A stretch of 64,000 bases of DNA from Apium graveolens (Eukaryota; Streptophyta; Magnoliopsida; Apiales; Apiaceae): the NCBI RefSeq assembly GCF_009905375.1, contig NC_133653.1, positions 60,143,956-60,207,955 of the forward strand. Reading direction: 5' to 3'. Below the pieces are notes generated by a model. The model ran no database searches. It was not told the DNA's origin and worked only from the letters and a program-made list of their open reading frames with translations. Below are positions 33,029 to 45,191 of this stretch, in pieces. Each line of letters starts with the position of its first letter. The first letter of the stretch is position 1. Both the position numbers and the translations under genes were made by a program.

Positions 33029-33367
33029 ATGCTTAATCCTCATTGTGTGCAGGGCAAAGGAAAGAAGGTCATATGGATCATTGATAGTGGATGTTCCAGG
33101 CATATGACAGGTGATAAGGCCCTGCTATCACAATTTGAGGAGATGGCTGGCCCTTTGGTGACCTTTGGAGACAACAAAAAAGGATTCAGAATGGGACATG
33201 GCAAGATTATTTCTGGAAATATTGTCATTAAAGATGTAGCACTAGTTGTTGGATTAGAAGTAAATATTCTAAGTGTTAGTCAATTTGCAGACAGAGGTTT
33301 TCAAGTTGTTTTCAACAAAGATGATTGTGCTTTTATTAGCAAAAAGACTGGTGACATTTCCTCATAA
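33029..33367 (+). pseudogene. Copy C protease segment
   Basis: A retroviral-type aspartic protease with intact active site, WIIDSGCSRHMTG, and the C-terminal NILSVSQFADRGF motif. It lies in its own frame. The frameshift at its end (near GDISS) is shared with copy D. Confidence 0.85.
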
Positions 33368-34748
33368 AGGAGTAAGAAAGGGAAGCTTGTTTGTTGCAGA
33401 CTTAGACTCAACAAATAAGGATGCAGTGTGTTGTTTCTACACCAAGGCATCAGAAGAGCAAAGCAAATTGTGGCATAAGAAGCTATCTCACTTGAATTTC
33501 AAAGCAATCAACACCTTAGTCAAGAAGGAGCTTGTGAGAGACATGCCCAGTCTGGAATTTGCTCAACTGGAAGTTTGTAAAGCTTGTTAGAAAGGAAAAA
33601 TGAAAAGATTAAGTCACAAGTCAAAATCTGTGAATTCTATAAGTGCACCTCTGTAACTTATTCACATGGACTTGTTTGGGCCAGTAAATGTCTTGTCCAT
33701 TTCAAGGAACAAATATGCCCTTATCATGGTTGATGATTTTTCAAGATACACTTGGGTTGAGTTCATGTACTCTAAAGATGAAACTCCGAACATTATAATT
33801 GAGCACATAGAGAAAATTGAGAAGCAAGCTGAAGGAAAAGTTAGTGTGAAAAGATTGAGGAGTGATAATGGAACAGAATTCAGAAACTCAATATTAAGTG
33901 AATTCTGCAAAAGCAAACGCATTGTTCAAGAATTTTCAGCAGCTAGAACACCTCAACAGAATGGAGTAGTTGAGAGGAAAAATAGAACATTGGTTGAAGC
34001 TGCTAGAACCTTGCTACAAGATGCTCAGTTGCCAACTAGTTTTTGGGAAGAGGTTGTTAATACTGCATGCTACACTCAAAACAGATATCTCATCAACAAA
34101 GCTCATGGCAAATCACCTTACTCAATCATGTCTAACAGGAAGCCTATAGTGAAGCATCTACATGTGTTTGGAAGCAAGTGTTATATTCTAAAAGACAACT
34201 TTGAATATGTGGGAAAATTTGACTCTAAAGTTTTTGAAGCAATTTTTCTGGGATATTTATTGGAAAGAACAGCCTATAAAGTTTATGTGATTGATCAAAA
34301 GAAAATTATGGAAAGCACAGATGTGACTTTTGTTGATGACAAGTGTCCAGGCTTGGAATGCCTTGATGTAAATGATGCTGAAGCCCTTGCATTTGAGAAT
34401 CTAACCATTGATAGTGATTCTGATGAGGAAGATGAAGTTGTGGCACAACAAATGACAAATGAAGAGATCTCTGAACACAATTATGGGAATGAAAGCTCTC
34501 TTCAGACACCTGAATTTGATGGCAAAAACTCAGGGGGAGAAGGAGAGAATGGAAATGACAGTCATGGTAATACTGAAGAAAATGATGAAGGCACTAGTCA
34601 ACAGACACACACTAGAAAGTGGGATAGGAGTCATACAGTAGAAGCTATTATTGGTGATCCCTCAGCTGGTGTTAGAACTAGAAGTGCAACTGCTAATAAA
34701 TGCATACATGCATGTTTTCTATCTCAAGTAGAGCCCAAGAAAACTTAA
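33368..34748 (+). pseudogene. Copy C integrase
   Basis: The zinc site is [11 protein letters not shown] with CKAC. TAG at 33588-33590 follows directly; D has CAG there. A second stop, TAA at 33654-33656, is shared with D. The DDE core is complete: [16 protein letters not shown] and [10 protein letters not shown]. An acidic linker (DSDSDEEDEV) leads to RT. The segment ends at TAA 34746-34748, where D has GAA. Confidence 0.88.
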
Positions 34749-36259
34749 GAAGCCCTATTGGATCTTGAGTGGATATGTGCTATGCAGGAGGAGCTGAATC
34801 AATTTGAGAGAAACAAAGTGTGGAAATTAGTCCCTACACCAAAGAACAGAAGCATAATTGGAACTAAGTGGGTGTACAGGAACAAAATGGATGAAAATGG
34901 AATTGTTACTAGAAACAAAGCAAGGCTGGTTACTAAAGGCTACTCACAAGAAGAGGGAATTGACTATGATGAGACTTTTGCTTCTGTTGCAAGACTAGAA
35001 GCAATAAGAATTTTTCTGACATTTGCTGTACACTCAAATTTCAAGGTGTATCAAATGGATGTCAAGAGTGCTTTTCTTAACGGTGAACTAGAAGAAGAAG
35101 TTTATGTGCAACAACCACCTGGCTTTGAAGATCCAGAATTTCCTAACTTTATTTACAAATTACTCAAGGCTCTATATGGATTGAAACAGGCACCTAGAGC
35201 CTGGTATGACACACTGTCAGAATTTCTACTCAAACATGGTTTTACCAGAGGTACTATTGATAAGACTCTCTTCTACAAGAAGCATGGTGAAGATATGATC
35301 CTAGTTCAAATCTATGTGGATGATATCATCTTTGGATCTACAAATAAAAAGCTTTGTCAAAGATTCTCTAGGCTAATGTAGAGTGAGTATGAAATGAGCA
35401 TGATGGGAGAATTGAGTTACTTCCTTGGCCTTCAAGTTAGCCAAAGAAGTGATGGTATTTTCATCAGCCAAACCAAATATGTGAATGACTTATTGAAGAA
35501 ATTTGGTATGGTGGATAGCTCACCTGCATCTACACCAATGTCTACTGCAACCAAGTTGGATGAAGACAAGAAAGGCAAGAGTGTGGATATTTCAAGCTAC
35601 AGAGGGATGATTGGATCATTGCTTTATTTGACTGCTAGTAGACCAGACATCATGTTTGCTACTTGTCTATGTGCTAGATTTCAAGCCAATCCAAAGGAAT
35701 CACATTTGATGGCTGTGAAATGGATTTTCGGATATTTAAAGGGAACTCCAAACTTGGGATTATGGTATCCTAAGGGAACTGGTTTTGAAGCTGTTGGATA
35801 CACAGATGCAGAGTTTTCTGGATGTAGGGTTGATAGGAAAAGTACTAGTGGAAGCTGTCAATTTCTTGGTCAAAGACTCTTATCCTGGTATAGTAAGAAA
35901 CAACAATCTGTGTCAACTTCCACAGCTGAGGCTGAATATATAGCTGCTCGAAGTTGTTGTGCTCAGGTGCTTTGGATTAGAAATTAGCTAATGGACTATG
36001 GTCTAGTGTTACACAAAATTCCTATTATGTGTGACAATACTAGTGTCATATCTATAGTAGCTAATCCAGTTAATTATTCTAGAACAAAGCACATTGATGT
36101 TAGGTATCATTTTATCAGGGAACATGCTGCAAATGGTACCATTGAGCTCATTTTTGTTCCAACAGAGAAATAATTAGCTGCCATTTTTACTAAACCTTTG
36201 GATGAAGCAACCTTCACTAGACTTGTGAGTGAAATTGGAATGCTCAATTATTCATCCTA
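34749..36259 (+). pseudogene. Copy C reverse transcriptase and RNase H
   Basis: In one frame with integrase. RT motifs are [11 protein letters not shown] and [12 protein letters not shown] at 35379-35381 lies right after SRLM, the same site as the amber codon of element B, and is shared with D. RNase H has GYTDAEFSG and STSTAEAEYIA. TAG at 35985-35987 is shared with D, and TAA at 36171-36173 is private. Positions 35821-35830 and 35946 also carry changes against D at conserved residues. The last stop is at 36257-36259. Confidence 0.88.
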
Positions 36260-37641
36260 AGGCAAGAACTCAGCTAATGTATTGCAGCAGATTAATTTCT
36301 AATAAATCAACCTAGTTTGATTTAATTGGAAATTAACTGAAATATGAATTATAAAAATTTTAGAATCTCTGTATATTTTTTTTTAAACTTAAAAATTAAC
36401 TTAGAATATTTCGAATTCTAAGTAAACTGCTTAGTTGTTAATTTACATCTTAAATGTGTAAAATTAACACAAGGCAGAATAACAGTACTCAAAGGTATAG
36501 AGAACTGAGTTCTCGATAAGTCAAAATGACTTATCGACAAGTCATTTTAGAGTTCTCGAGTGAGTCCTCGATAAGTCTATTTACAGACTTCTCGAATGAC
36601 TTCTCGATAAGCTCTATTATGACTTATCGATAAGACCATGTAGAGTTCTCTAATAGTGTTAATTCACAGAGTTCTCGACAAGGATATTTTGAGACTTATC
36701 AATAACTCAGAACTAAAATAATTTAATTCAATGAATTATTTTAGACAAATACTTTTGGAAAATTTATTATGATTTCAATTTGATTCAATTCAAATAAATT
36801 AGAATCATTTTTAGTCCATTTTCGGACAAACTGGGCATTTATCAAAGTTCTCGATAAATCATTTCTTAGTTCTCGAAAAGAATTAATAAAATGACTTATC
36901 GAATGTACCTTTTTCAAATTCAAAATTACTTCTCGATAAGTTTAATATCAACCGTTTATTTGACTTCTCTATAAGTATTTTACTTTTTCTATAAATACCC
37001 AGACTTCTCGATTAATTTGAACTTGGAATTTTTCAAAATTCTAAGTAAACTTAATATTTATTACTTCATATCTTCAGTATATGAACTTAATAAATAACAG
37101 ATTAAAAGAAGCAAAAAAAAGTATGAAAAACTGAACAAATTTAATTCATAAATTCTGTTCATAAAAATACTTTTGACATACTTTGTCTCTAATTTCTTTG
37201 ACTTATTGACACATTTACATGCTTATATGATTTCTTGTTTACGTGAAAATAGGTTAGTCCAATGTTAGTAGACTAGTACGTTATTGTGTTATTTTGAGTA
37301 TGCTGATAGTGGTTAATTTATTTGACTAAATGCTGGTAGGATGAATTACTTTTTGTGTAGGGAGTTCGTGCTTATTTGCATGGGGAATAGTCACTCTTTA
37401 AAGTAAACTAATATTCTTGAGTACTTTCATGGGGAATAGTAACTAGTCATTTCTAACTGTCAAGTATGCTTATGTGATTATTACTTTTATTATCCGGGCA
37501 ACTCAAGAGTCTCTTGGTTTCTATCTTTATTCCCTCTATAAATTAAAACGCTTCACTCTTTATCATTTATCGCTACTCTTATTCTCAACAAACATCCACT
37601 TTCAAACTCACCTCCTGTTCATCTCTCTCTCTCTCTCACTC
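36260..37641 (+). other. Copy C 3' noncoding region with dispersed TCTCGATAAG motif
   Basis: This matches 43434-44815 of copy D. Between about 36495 and 37015 there are around sixteen variants of TTCTCGATAAGTC or its reverse complement. TATAAATT at 37537-37544 and a CT-rich leader match the promoter of the D small ORF. The match to D stops in the CT run at about 37641, just before the place where the small ORF would start. Confidence 0.8.
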
Positions 37642-37889
37642 ACCGAGAACTATAGTGATCACCATATATTGGGGCCTTTGGGGCATTAGGGGCATTCGGG
37701 GCCTTTGGGGCATTAGGGGCATTCGGGGCCTTTGGGGCATTAGGGGCATTCGGGGCCTTTGGGGCATTAGGAGAGAGAATAAAAAAATGATATATGTGTA
37801 GTCAAGGATTATCAGACCTATACATGAAAAAGATTTACTACGCGAATGCAATTTCATAAATCTATAGGGACAAATTATGAAAAGAAATG
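37642..37889. other. Filler DNA at the C-D joint, with G-rich minisatellite
   Basis: About 248 bp match neither C nor D. A 27 bp unit (GGGGCCTTTGGGGCATTAGG plus seven bases) repeats three and a half times at 37671-37770. Runs of four G separated by five bases fit a G-quadruplex pattern. The minus-strand ORF over it, a repeat of MPLMPQRPR, is a by-product. The source of the filler is unknown. Confidence 0.8.
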
Positions 37890-39721
37890 TCAACTACAAT
37901 TTATGGAAAAAGAAAATTTTGTTGTTTATAAGAATGGCCAATCATCTTTACATTCAGATCCTCAAGAATGGGCCCTTCACTCCTATGGTTGGAGTTGAGG
38001 AAACCACAAATGGAGACATGGTTATTCCAGCTCATTTTGCTCCCAAAGATGCCTCTGAGTATACTGATATTGAAAGAGAGAAAGTTTCCCTAGATAGTGC
38101 TTTGCAACTGATACTAATTGAGTCACTTGACAATGTAATGTATAATAACATTGTCAACTGTGACACTGCTAAACAGATCTGGGAAAAGATTGAGATACTC
38201 TGTGAAAAAACTGAGGAGGTTAGGTCAAATCAAAGAGGGATATTGATTTCTCAGTATGAGGGTTTTATGGCTAAACCAAAGGAAGGTATTACTGATGTGT
38301 TTGAAAGGTTTAATAAGCTGATAAATGACTTGCAGCTTTATGATAAATTTTATGATGTTGAAGAAGTGAATTTGAAGTTCTTGCTTACTCTCCCTGATCA
38401 TTTGGAACAAAAGATCTCTGCAATCAGAGAAGGAAGGGATTTGAGTAGAATCACACTGGAAGTGCTCTATGGGGTTCTGAAAACTTATGAACTTGAAATG
38501 ATTCAAAAGAAATCATTAAGGGCTGGTCAAGAATATGTAATGGATGGCTCAAGTGCACTGATTGTGAATGATGGCCAGACCTCTAATGATGAGCAAAGAT
38601 CCCAAACTCCAGAAATTTCTACAAGTGAGAAAAGAATCAATGACACCAAAGAGCAAGTCATACTGGAATTGGATGAAGAAGATGAGTTCTACACTCTTGA
38701 TGAGCTTGATGAGCTAGACAAATCAATGGCTTACTTGGCTAGAAAATTCTCTAACATTAGAGTGAAGAAACCAAGATTTTTCAAGAGCAAAGGACAGTCC
38801 TTCAACAAAGATAGCAGCTGGAAAGGAAAAGGGAAGTACACTCCTGATAGCAAAATTGGCTACAAAACTGGATCAGTTGACAGATCAAACATAAGGTGCT
38901 TTAACTGTGATGAGTTGGGCCATTTTGCTACAGAATGTAGGAAACCCGAGAAGGCAAAGAAAGACAAAGCCTATCTTGAATTGGAAGCAAAGTATGATGC
39001 TCTTCTAAAGAAGCAACAAGGGAAAGCTTATATTGCTGAGGGCAAGAGCTAGGATGATTCAGATAATGATGAAGATGAAGAAGTTGGAAACTATGCACTC
39101 ATGGCCTTGGAGCAAGGAGACTCTTCATCATCTAAATCACAGGTACCAACTCTTACCACAATTGATTTAAATGTGAGTCAATATAAGGAAACTGTTGAAA
39201 AGATGAGCACAGAAATGTTCCACATTCATACAAGCATGGTTGCTGTAAATGAGGAAGTTAGCAGATTGAAAAAGATCAATGAAAAACTTGAGAGTGAAAA
39301 ATAAGAGACTGAATTGTTGCTGGTTGAGCTTGATGCTGCTAAGCAAGAAAATGCATACTTAAAGAACAAATTAAAGTGTGCAAGTGAAATTGAAGCAGTA
39401 TTGAGAGAAAGGCTGGAGAAGAATGAAGTGAAGCTGAAATCCTTCAAAAATGCTTCTGAGTTGATTGGCCAATATCATGAAAAGAACAAGCCATGTGCAA
39501 ACATTGCCATTGGTCTTGATTATGAGGGTTTGAACAACAAAAAGAAGTCTGTCAGTGACAAAGGGAAATCAACTGAAACTGAGAATGTTCCAATTATGTT
39601 GAAGAAAGTTGAATCACCTTTGTTCAAGGCATGTGAGGTGAACTTCAGTGAAGAAGAGTTGATCATCAAACAGGAGATAGCTGATGAGGACAAGCAAAAG
39701 AAAAATGATGAGACAACTTAG
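37890..39721 (+). pseudogene. Copy D gag (5' end missing)
   Basis: Homology to copy C begins at about gag codon 22 (NYNLWKKK), directly after the filler, so the start codon and LTR are absent. The zinc knuckle CFNCDELGHFATEC is intact. Stops in frame: TAG 39050-39052 (Trp in C), TAA 39302-39304 (CAA in C) and TAG 39719-39721. D keeps the ~244 bp that C has lost. Confidence 0.88.
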
Positions 39722-40219
39722 TCTTCCATCTCTGTTGAAACACCAAAAGCCAATCAAGAAACTAAGGAGCCTGTGAAGGAGATTAAAGCTGAAGAGGTCA
39801 AAAAGAAAAAGAAGAATAGAAATGGAAAGATTGGGATAAACAAAAAAATAATTTTGCTTATGTTGCAGATGCTCCTATAAAGAGGTGTGAGAATTGTAGA
39901 TCTCATCTTTGTAAAAAGATTGTTAGCAATCCACCTGAAGGAGTCTGCAAGTACAGTGAAGCTAAGGCTAATGATCCATATTCATTCTGTGACAAGTTTG
40001 ACTGTATTCCCTGCAACATGAAAGTGATGAAGAGTTGCCATAAATTGAGAATTGATCTCATAGAATCAAAAATTGGTTCTATATCTGAAAGGGAAAATGC
40101 TCAACAGTCTATGAATTCTATTTTATCTGAACATTCTCATTCTACTTCTGCAAAATCAGTTAACAAGAAGAAAGTGCCCAACATAGCTTGGGTAGCTAAA
40201 CACGCTTAATCCTCATTGT
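39722..40219 (+). pseudogene. Copy D gag-protease linker
   Basis: A Lys-rich stretch, then an indel at 39842-39848 relative to C that breaks the frame. The second Cys cluster keeps CENC but has lost 17 bp including its His region. It ends with the same shift before the protease as in C. Confidence 0.75.
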
Positions 40220-40540
40220 GTGCAGGGCAAAGGAAAGAAGGTCATATGGATCATTGATAGTGGATGTTCCAGGCATATGACAGGTGATAAGGCCCTGCTA
40301 TCACAATTTGAGGAGATGGCCGGCCCTTTGATGACCTTTGGAGACAACAGCAAAGGATTCACAATGGGATATGGCAAGATTGTTTCTGGAAATATTGTCA
40401 TTAAAGATGTAGCACTAGTTGCTGGATTAGAAGTAAATCTTCTAAGTGTTAGTCAATTTGCAGACAGAGGTTTTCAAGTTGTTTTCAACAAAGAAGATTG
40501 TGTTTTTATTAGCAAAAAGACTGGTGACATTTGCTCTTAA
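40220..40540 (+). pseudogene. Copy D protease segment
   Basis: WIIDSGCSRHMTGDKALL is intact and in its own frame. The end at GDICS coincides with the frameshift shared with copy C. Confidence 0.84.
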
Positions 40541-41938
40541 AGGAGTAAGAAAGGGAAGCTTGTTTGTTGCAGACTTAGACTCAACAAATAAGGATGGAGT
40601 GTGTTGTTTCTACACCAAGGCATCAGAAGAGCAAAGCTAATTATGGCATAAGAAGCTATCTCACTTGAATTTCAAAGCAATCAACACCTTAGTCAAGAAG
40701 GAGCTTGTGAGAGACATGCCCAGTCTGGAATTTGCTCAACTGGAAGTTTGTGAAGCTTGTCAGAAAGGAAAAATGAAAAGATTAAGTCACAAGTCAAAAT
40801 CTGTGAATTCTATAAGTGCACCTCTGTAACTTATTCACATGGACTTGTTTGGGCCAGTAAATGTCTTGTCCATTTCAAGGAACAAATATGCCCTTATCAT
40901 GGTTGATGATTTTTCAAGATACACTTGGGTTGAGTTCATGTACTCTAAAGATGAAACTCCAAACATTATAATTGAGCACATAGAGAAAATTGAGAAGCAA
41001 GCTGAAGGAAAAGTTAGTGTGAAAAGATTGAGGAGTGATAATGGAACAGAATTCAGAAACTCAACATTAAGTGAATTCTGCAAAAGCAAACGCATTGTTC
41101 AAGAATTTTCAGCAGCTAGAACACCTCAACAGAATGGAGTAGTTGAGAGGAAAAATAGAACATTGGTTGAAGCTGCTAGAACCTTGCTACAAGATGCTCA
41201 GTTGCCAACTAGTTTTTGGGAAGAGTTTGTTAATTCTGCATGCTACACTCAAAACAGATATCTCATCAACAAAGCTCATGGCAAATCACCTTACTCAATC
41301 ATGTCTAACAGGAAGCCTATAGTGAAGCATCTACATGTGTTTGGAAGCAAGTGTTATATTCTAAAAGATAACTCTGAATATGTGGGAAAATTTGACTCTA
41401 AAGTTTTTGAAGCAATTTTTCTGGGATATTCATTGGAAAGAACAGCCTACAAAGTTTATGTGATTGATCAAAAGAAAATTATGGAAAGCACATATGTGAC
41501 TTTTGATGATGACAAGTGTCCAGGCTTGGAATGCCTTGATGTAAGTGATGCTAAAGCCCTTGCATTTGAGAATCTAACCATTGATAGTGATTCTGATGAG
41601 GAAGATGAAGTTGTGGCACAACAAATGACAAATGAAGAGATCTCTGAACAAAATCATGAGAATGAAAGCTCTCTTCAGACACCTGAATTTGATGGCAAAA
41701 ACTCAGGGGGAGAAGGAGAGAATGGAAATGACAGTCATGGTAATACTGAAGAAAATGATGAAGGCACTAGTCAACAGACACACACTAGAAAGTAGGATAT
41801 GAGTCATACAGTAGAAGCTATTATTGGTGATCCCTCAGCTGGTGTGAGAACTAGAAGTGGAACTGCTAATGAATGCCTACATGCATGTTTTCTATCTCAA
41901 GTAGAGCCCAAGAAAACTGAAGAAGCCCTATTGGATCC
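40541..41938 (+). pseudogene. Copy D integrase
   Basis: The zinc site is [11 protein letters not shown] and CEAC. TAA at 40638-40640 is private to D. TAA at 40827-40829 is shared with C. The DDE core is complete ([26 protein letters not shown]). TAG at 41793-41795 stands where C has TGG. Confidence 0.87.
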
Positions 41939-43433
41939 TGAGTGGATATGTGCTATGCAGGAGGAGCAGAATAAGTTTGAGAGAAACAAAGTGTGGAAAT
42001 TAGTCCCTGCACCAAAGAACAGAAGCATAATTGGAACTAAGTGGGTGTATAGGAACAAAATGAATTAAAATGGAATTGTTACTAGAAACAAAGCAAGGCT
42101 GGTTGCTAAAGGCTACTCACAAGAAGAGGGAATTGACTATGATGAGACTTTTGCTTCTGTTGCAAGACTAGAAGCAATAAGAATTTTTCTGGCATTTGCT
42201 GCACACTCAAATTTCAAGGTGTATCAAATGGATGTCAAGAGTGCTTTTCTTAATGGTGAACTAGAAGAAGAAGTTTATGTGCAACAACCACCTGGCTTTA
42301 AAGATCCAGAATTTCCTAACTTTGTTTACAAATTACTCAAGGCTCTATATGGATTGAAACAGGCACCTAGAGCCTGGTATGACACACTGTCAGAATTTCT
42401 ACTCAAACATGGTTTTACCAGAGGTACTATTGATAAGACTCTCTTCTACAAGAAGCATGGTAAAGATATGATCCTAGTTCAAATCTATGTGGATGATATC
42501 ATCTTTGGATCTACAAATGAAAAGCTTTGTCAAAGATTCTCTAGGCTAATGTAGAGTGAGTATGAAATGAGCATGATGGGAGAATTGAGTTACTTCCTTG
42601 GCCTTCAAGTTAGTCAAAGAAGTGATGGTATTTTCATCAGCCAAACCAAATATGTGAATGACTTATTGAAGAAATTTGGTATGGTGGATAGCTCACCTGT
42701 ATCTACACCAATGTCTACTGCAACCAAGTTGGATGAAGACAAGAAAGGCAAGAATATGGATATTTCAAAATACAGAGGGATGATTGGATCATTGCTTTAT
42801 TTGACTGCTAGTAGACCAGACATCATGTTTGCTACTTGTCTATGTGCTAGATTTCAAGCCAATCCAAAGGAATCACATTTGATGGCTGTGAAAAGGATTT
42901 TCAGATACTTAAAGGGAACTCCAAACTTGGGATTATGGTATCCTAAGGGAACTGGTTTTGAAGCTGTTGGATACACAGATGCAGATTTTGCTGGATGCAG
43001 GGTTGATAGGAAAAGTACTAGTGGAAGCTGTCAATTTCTTGGTCAAAGACTCTTATCCTGGTATAGTAAGAAACAACAATCTGTGTCAACTTCCACAGCT
43101 GAGGTTGAATATATAGCTGCTGGAAGTTGTTGTGCTCAGGTGCTTTGGATTAGAAATTAGCTAATGGACTATGGTCTAGTGTTACACAAAATTCCTATTA
43201 TATGTGACAATACTAGTGCCATATCTATAGTAGCTAATCCAGTTAATTATTCTAGAACAAAGTACATTGATGTTAGGTATCATTTTATCAGGGAACATGC
43301 TGCAAATGGTACCATTGAGCTCATTTTTGTTCCAACAAAGAAACAATTAGCTGACATTTTTACTAAACCTTTGGATGAAGCAACCTTCACCAGACTTGTG
43401 AGTGAAATTGGAATGCTCAATTCTTCATCCTAA
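41939..43433 (+). pseudogene. Copy D reverse transcriptase and RNase H
   Basis: In frame with the integrase. TAA at 42066-42068 is private (GAA in C). The ambers at 42552-42554 and 43158-43160 are shared with C. RT motifs ([20 protein letters not shown]) and RNase H (GYTDADFAG, ADIFTKPL) are otherwise complete, and the RNase H end is better preserved than in C. Confidence 0.88.
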
Positions 43434-44711
43434 GGCAAGAACTCAGCTAATGTATTGCAGCAGATTAATTTCTAATAAATCAACCTAGTTTGATTTAATT
43501 GGAAATTAACTGAAATATTAATTATAAATATTTTAGAATCTCTATATATATATTTTTTTTAAACTTAAAAATTAACTTAGAATATTTCGAATTCTAAGTA
43601 AACTGCTTAGTTGTTAATTTCATCTTAAATGTGTAAAATTAACACAAGGCAGAATAATAGTACTCAAAGGTATAGAGAACTGAGTTCTCAATAAGTCAAA
43701 ATGACTTATCGACAAGTCATTTTAGAGTTCTCGAGTGAGTCCTCGATAAGTCTATTTACAGACTTCTCGAATGACTTCTCGATAAGCTCTATTATGACTT
43801 ATCGATAAGACCATGTAGAGTTCTCTAATAGTGTTAATTCACAGAGTTCTCGACAAGGATATTTTGAGACTTATCAATAACTCAGAACTAAAATAATTTA
43901 ATTCAATGCATATTTTAGACAAATACTTTTGGAAAATTTATTCTGATTTCAATTTGATTCAATTCAAATAAATTAGAATCATTTTTAGTCCATTTTCGGA
44001 CAAACTGGGCATTTATCAGAGTTCTCGATAAATCATTTCTTAGTTCTTGAAAAGAATTAATAAAATAACTTATCGAATGTACCTTTTTCAAATTCAAAAT
44101 TACTTCTCGATAAGTTTAATATCAACCGTTTATTTGACTTCTCGATAAGTATTTTACTTTTTCTATAAATACCCAGACTTCTCGATTAATTTGAACTTGG
44201 AATTTTTCAAAATTCTAAGTAAACTTAAGATTTATTACTTCATATCTTTAGTATATGAACTTAATAAATAACAGATCAAAAGAAGCAAAAAAAAGTATAA
44301 AAAACTGAACAAATTTAATTCATAAATTTTGTTCATAAAAATACTTTTGACATACTTTGTCTCTAATTTCTTTGACTTATTGACACATTTACATGCTTAT
44401 ATGATTTCTTGTTTACGTGAAAATAGGTTAGTCCAATGTTAGTAGACTAGTACATTATTTGTGTTATTTTGAGTATGCTGATAGTGGTTAATTTATTTGA
44501 CTAAATGCTGATAGGATGAGTTACTTTTTGTGTAGGGAGTTCGTGCTTATTTGCATGGGGAATAGTCACTCTTTAAAGTAAACTAATATTCTTGAGTACT
44601 TGCATGGGGAATAGTAACTAGTCATTTCTAACTGTCAAGTATGCTTATGTGATTATTACTCTTATTATCCGGGCAACTCAAGAGTCTCTTGGTTTCTATC
44701 TTTATTCCCTC
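43434..44711 (+). other. Copy D 3' noncoding region with dispersed TCTCGATAAG motif
   Basis: Counterpart of 36260-37536, with the same motif cluster at about 43670-44195. No gene. Confidence 0.8.
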
Positions 44712-44719
44712 TATAAATT
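44712..44719 (+). promoter_or_regulatory. Candidate TATA box for the copy D small ORF
   Basis: TATAAATT, 111 bp before the ATG at 44823, followed by a CT-rich leader (CTCTCTCT at 44797-44814). A well-formed plant-type promoter and 5' leader by appearance. Confidence 0.5.
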
Positions 44720-44822
44720 AAAACGCTTCACTCTTTATCATTTATCGCTACTCTTATTCTCAACAAACATCCACTTTCAAACTCACCTCCTGTTCATCTC
44801 TCTCTCTCTCTCTCACACTCAA

Positions 44823-45191
44823 ATGGATGCCCCAGTATTTTACAGACTTATTCATGGAGTTTACCAACCGGTCCATCATTTGGATGATGACCTAGTTTAT
44901 TTTGATCCTATCGGACTTCGTGTCCGTCTCAAGGGGGTTGTTTACAGCCCCTTTGATATTCCACTTGAGGTCTTTTACGAACTCTCGTGGAATGATCAAA
45001 TCAGCATTCTTTTCTTTGAAGAGGAAGTCTCTCTGGAGATGGAGATACGTGCAAGGGTGGCTGAGCAGCAACGCCTTGCTGCTTTGGAGTTGCAGGAGAG
45101 GATCATCTCTCTTGCACACTCCATGTCCAGAGCTTACCAGCGCAGGCCAAGGAGGTTAGAGGCCGAGAAGAAGGAGTTTAAAGTAGAGTAG
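44823..45191 (+). CDS. Small ORF after pol in copy D (122 aa)
   Basis: I do not recognise the family. The ATG at 44823 (MDAPVFYRLIHG) follows a CT-rich leader; the longer frame upstream reads through the leader and is not credible. The protein has a hydrophobic N-terminal half with RLKGVVYSPFDIPLEVF, then an acidic-to-basic helix-like half (EMEIRARVAEQQRLAALE, LQERIISLAHSM) and a basic tail. It is intact although D's gag-pol carries at least six stops. It sits after pol and before ORF2-like remains, exactly as the 81-codon ORF of element B does, with partial sequence agreement. Expression and function are unknown. Confidence 0.6.
   Translation: MDAPVFYRLIHGVYQPVHHLDDDLVYFDPIGLRVRLKGVVYSPFDIPLEVFYELSWNDQISILFFEEEVSLEMEIRARVAEQQRLAALELQERIISLAHSMSRAYQRRPRRLEAEKKEFKVE

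Noticed and set aside
37636..37893. Minus-strand ORF with a repeated Pro-Arg-Met-Pro pattern
   Set aside because: It is only the translation of the 27 bp minisatellite. It has no ordered non-repeat part and no promoter.
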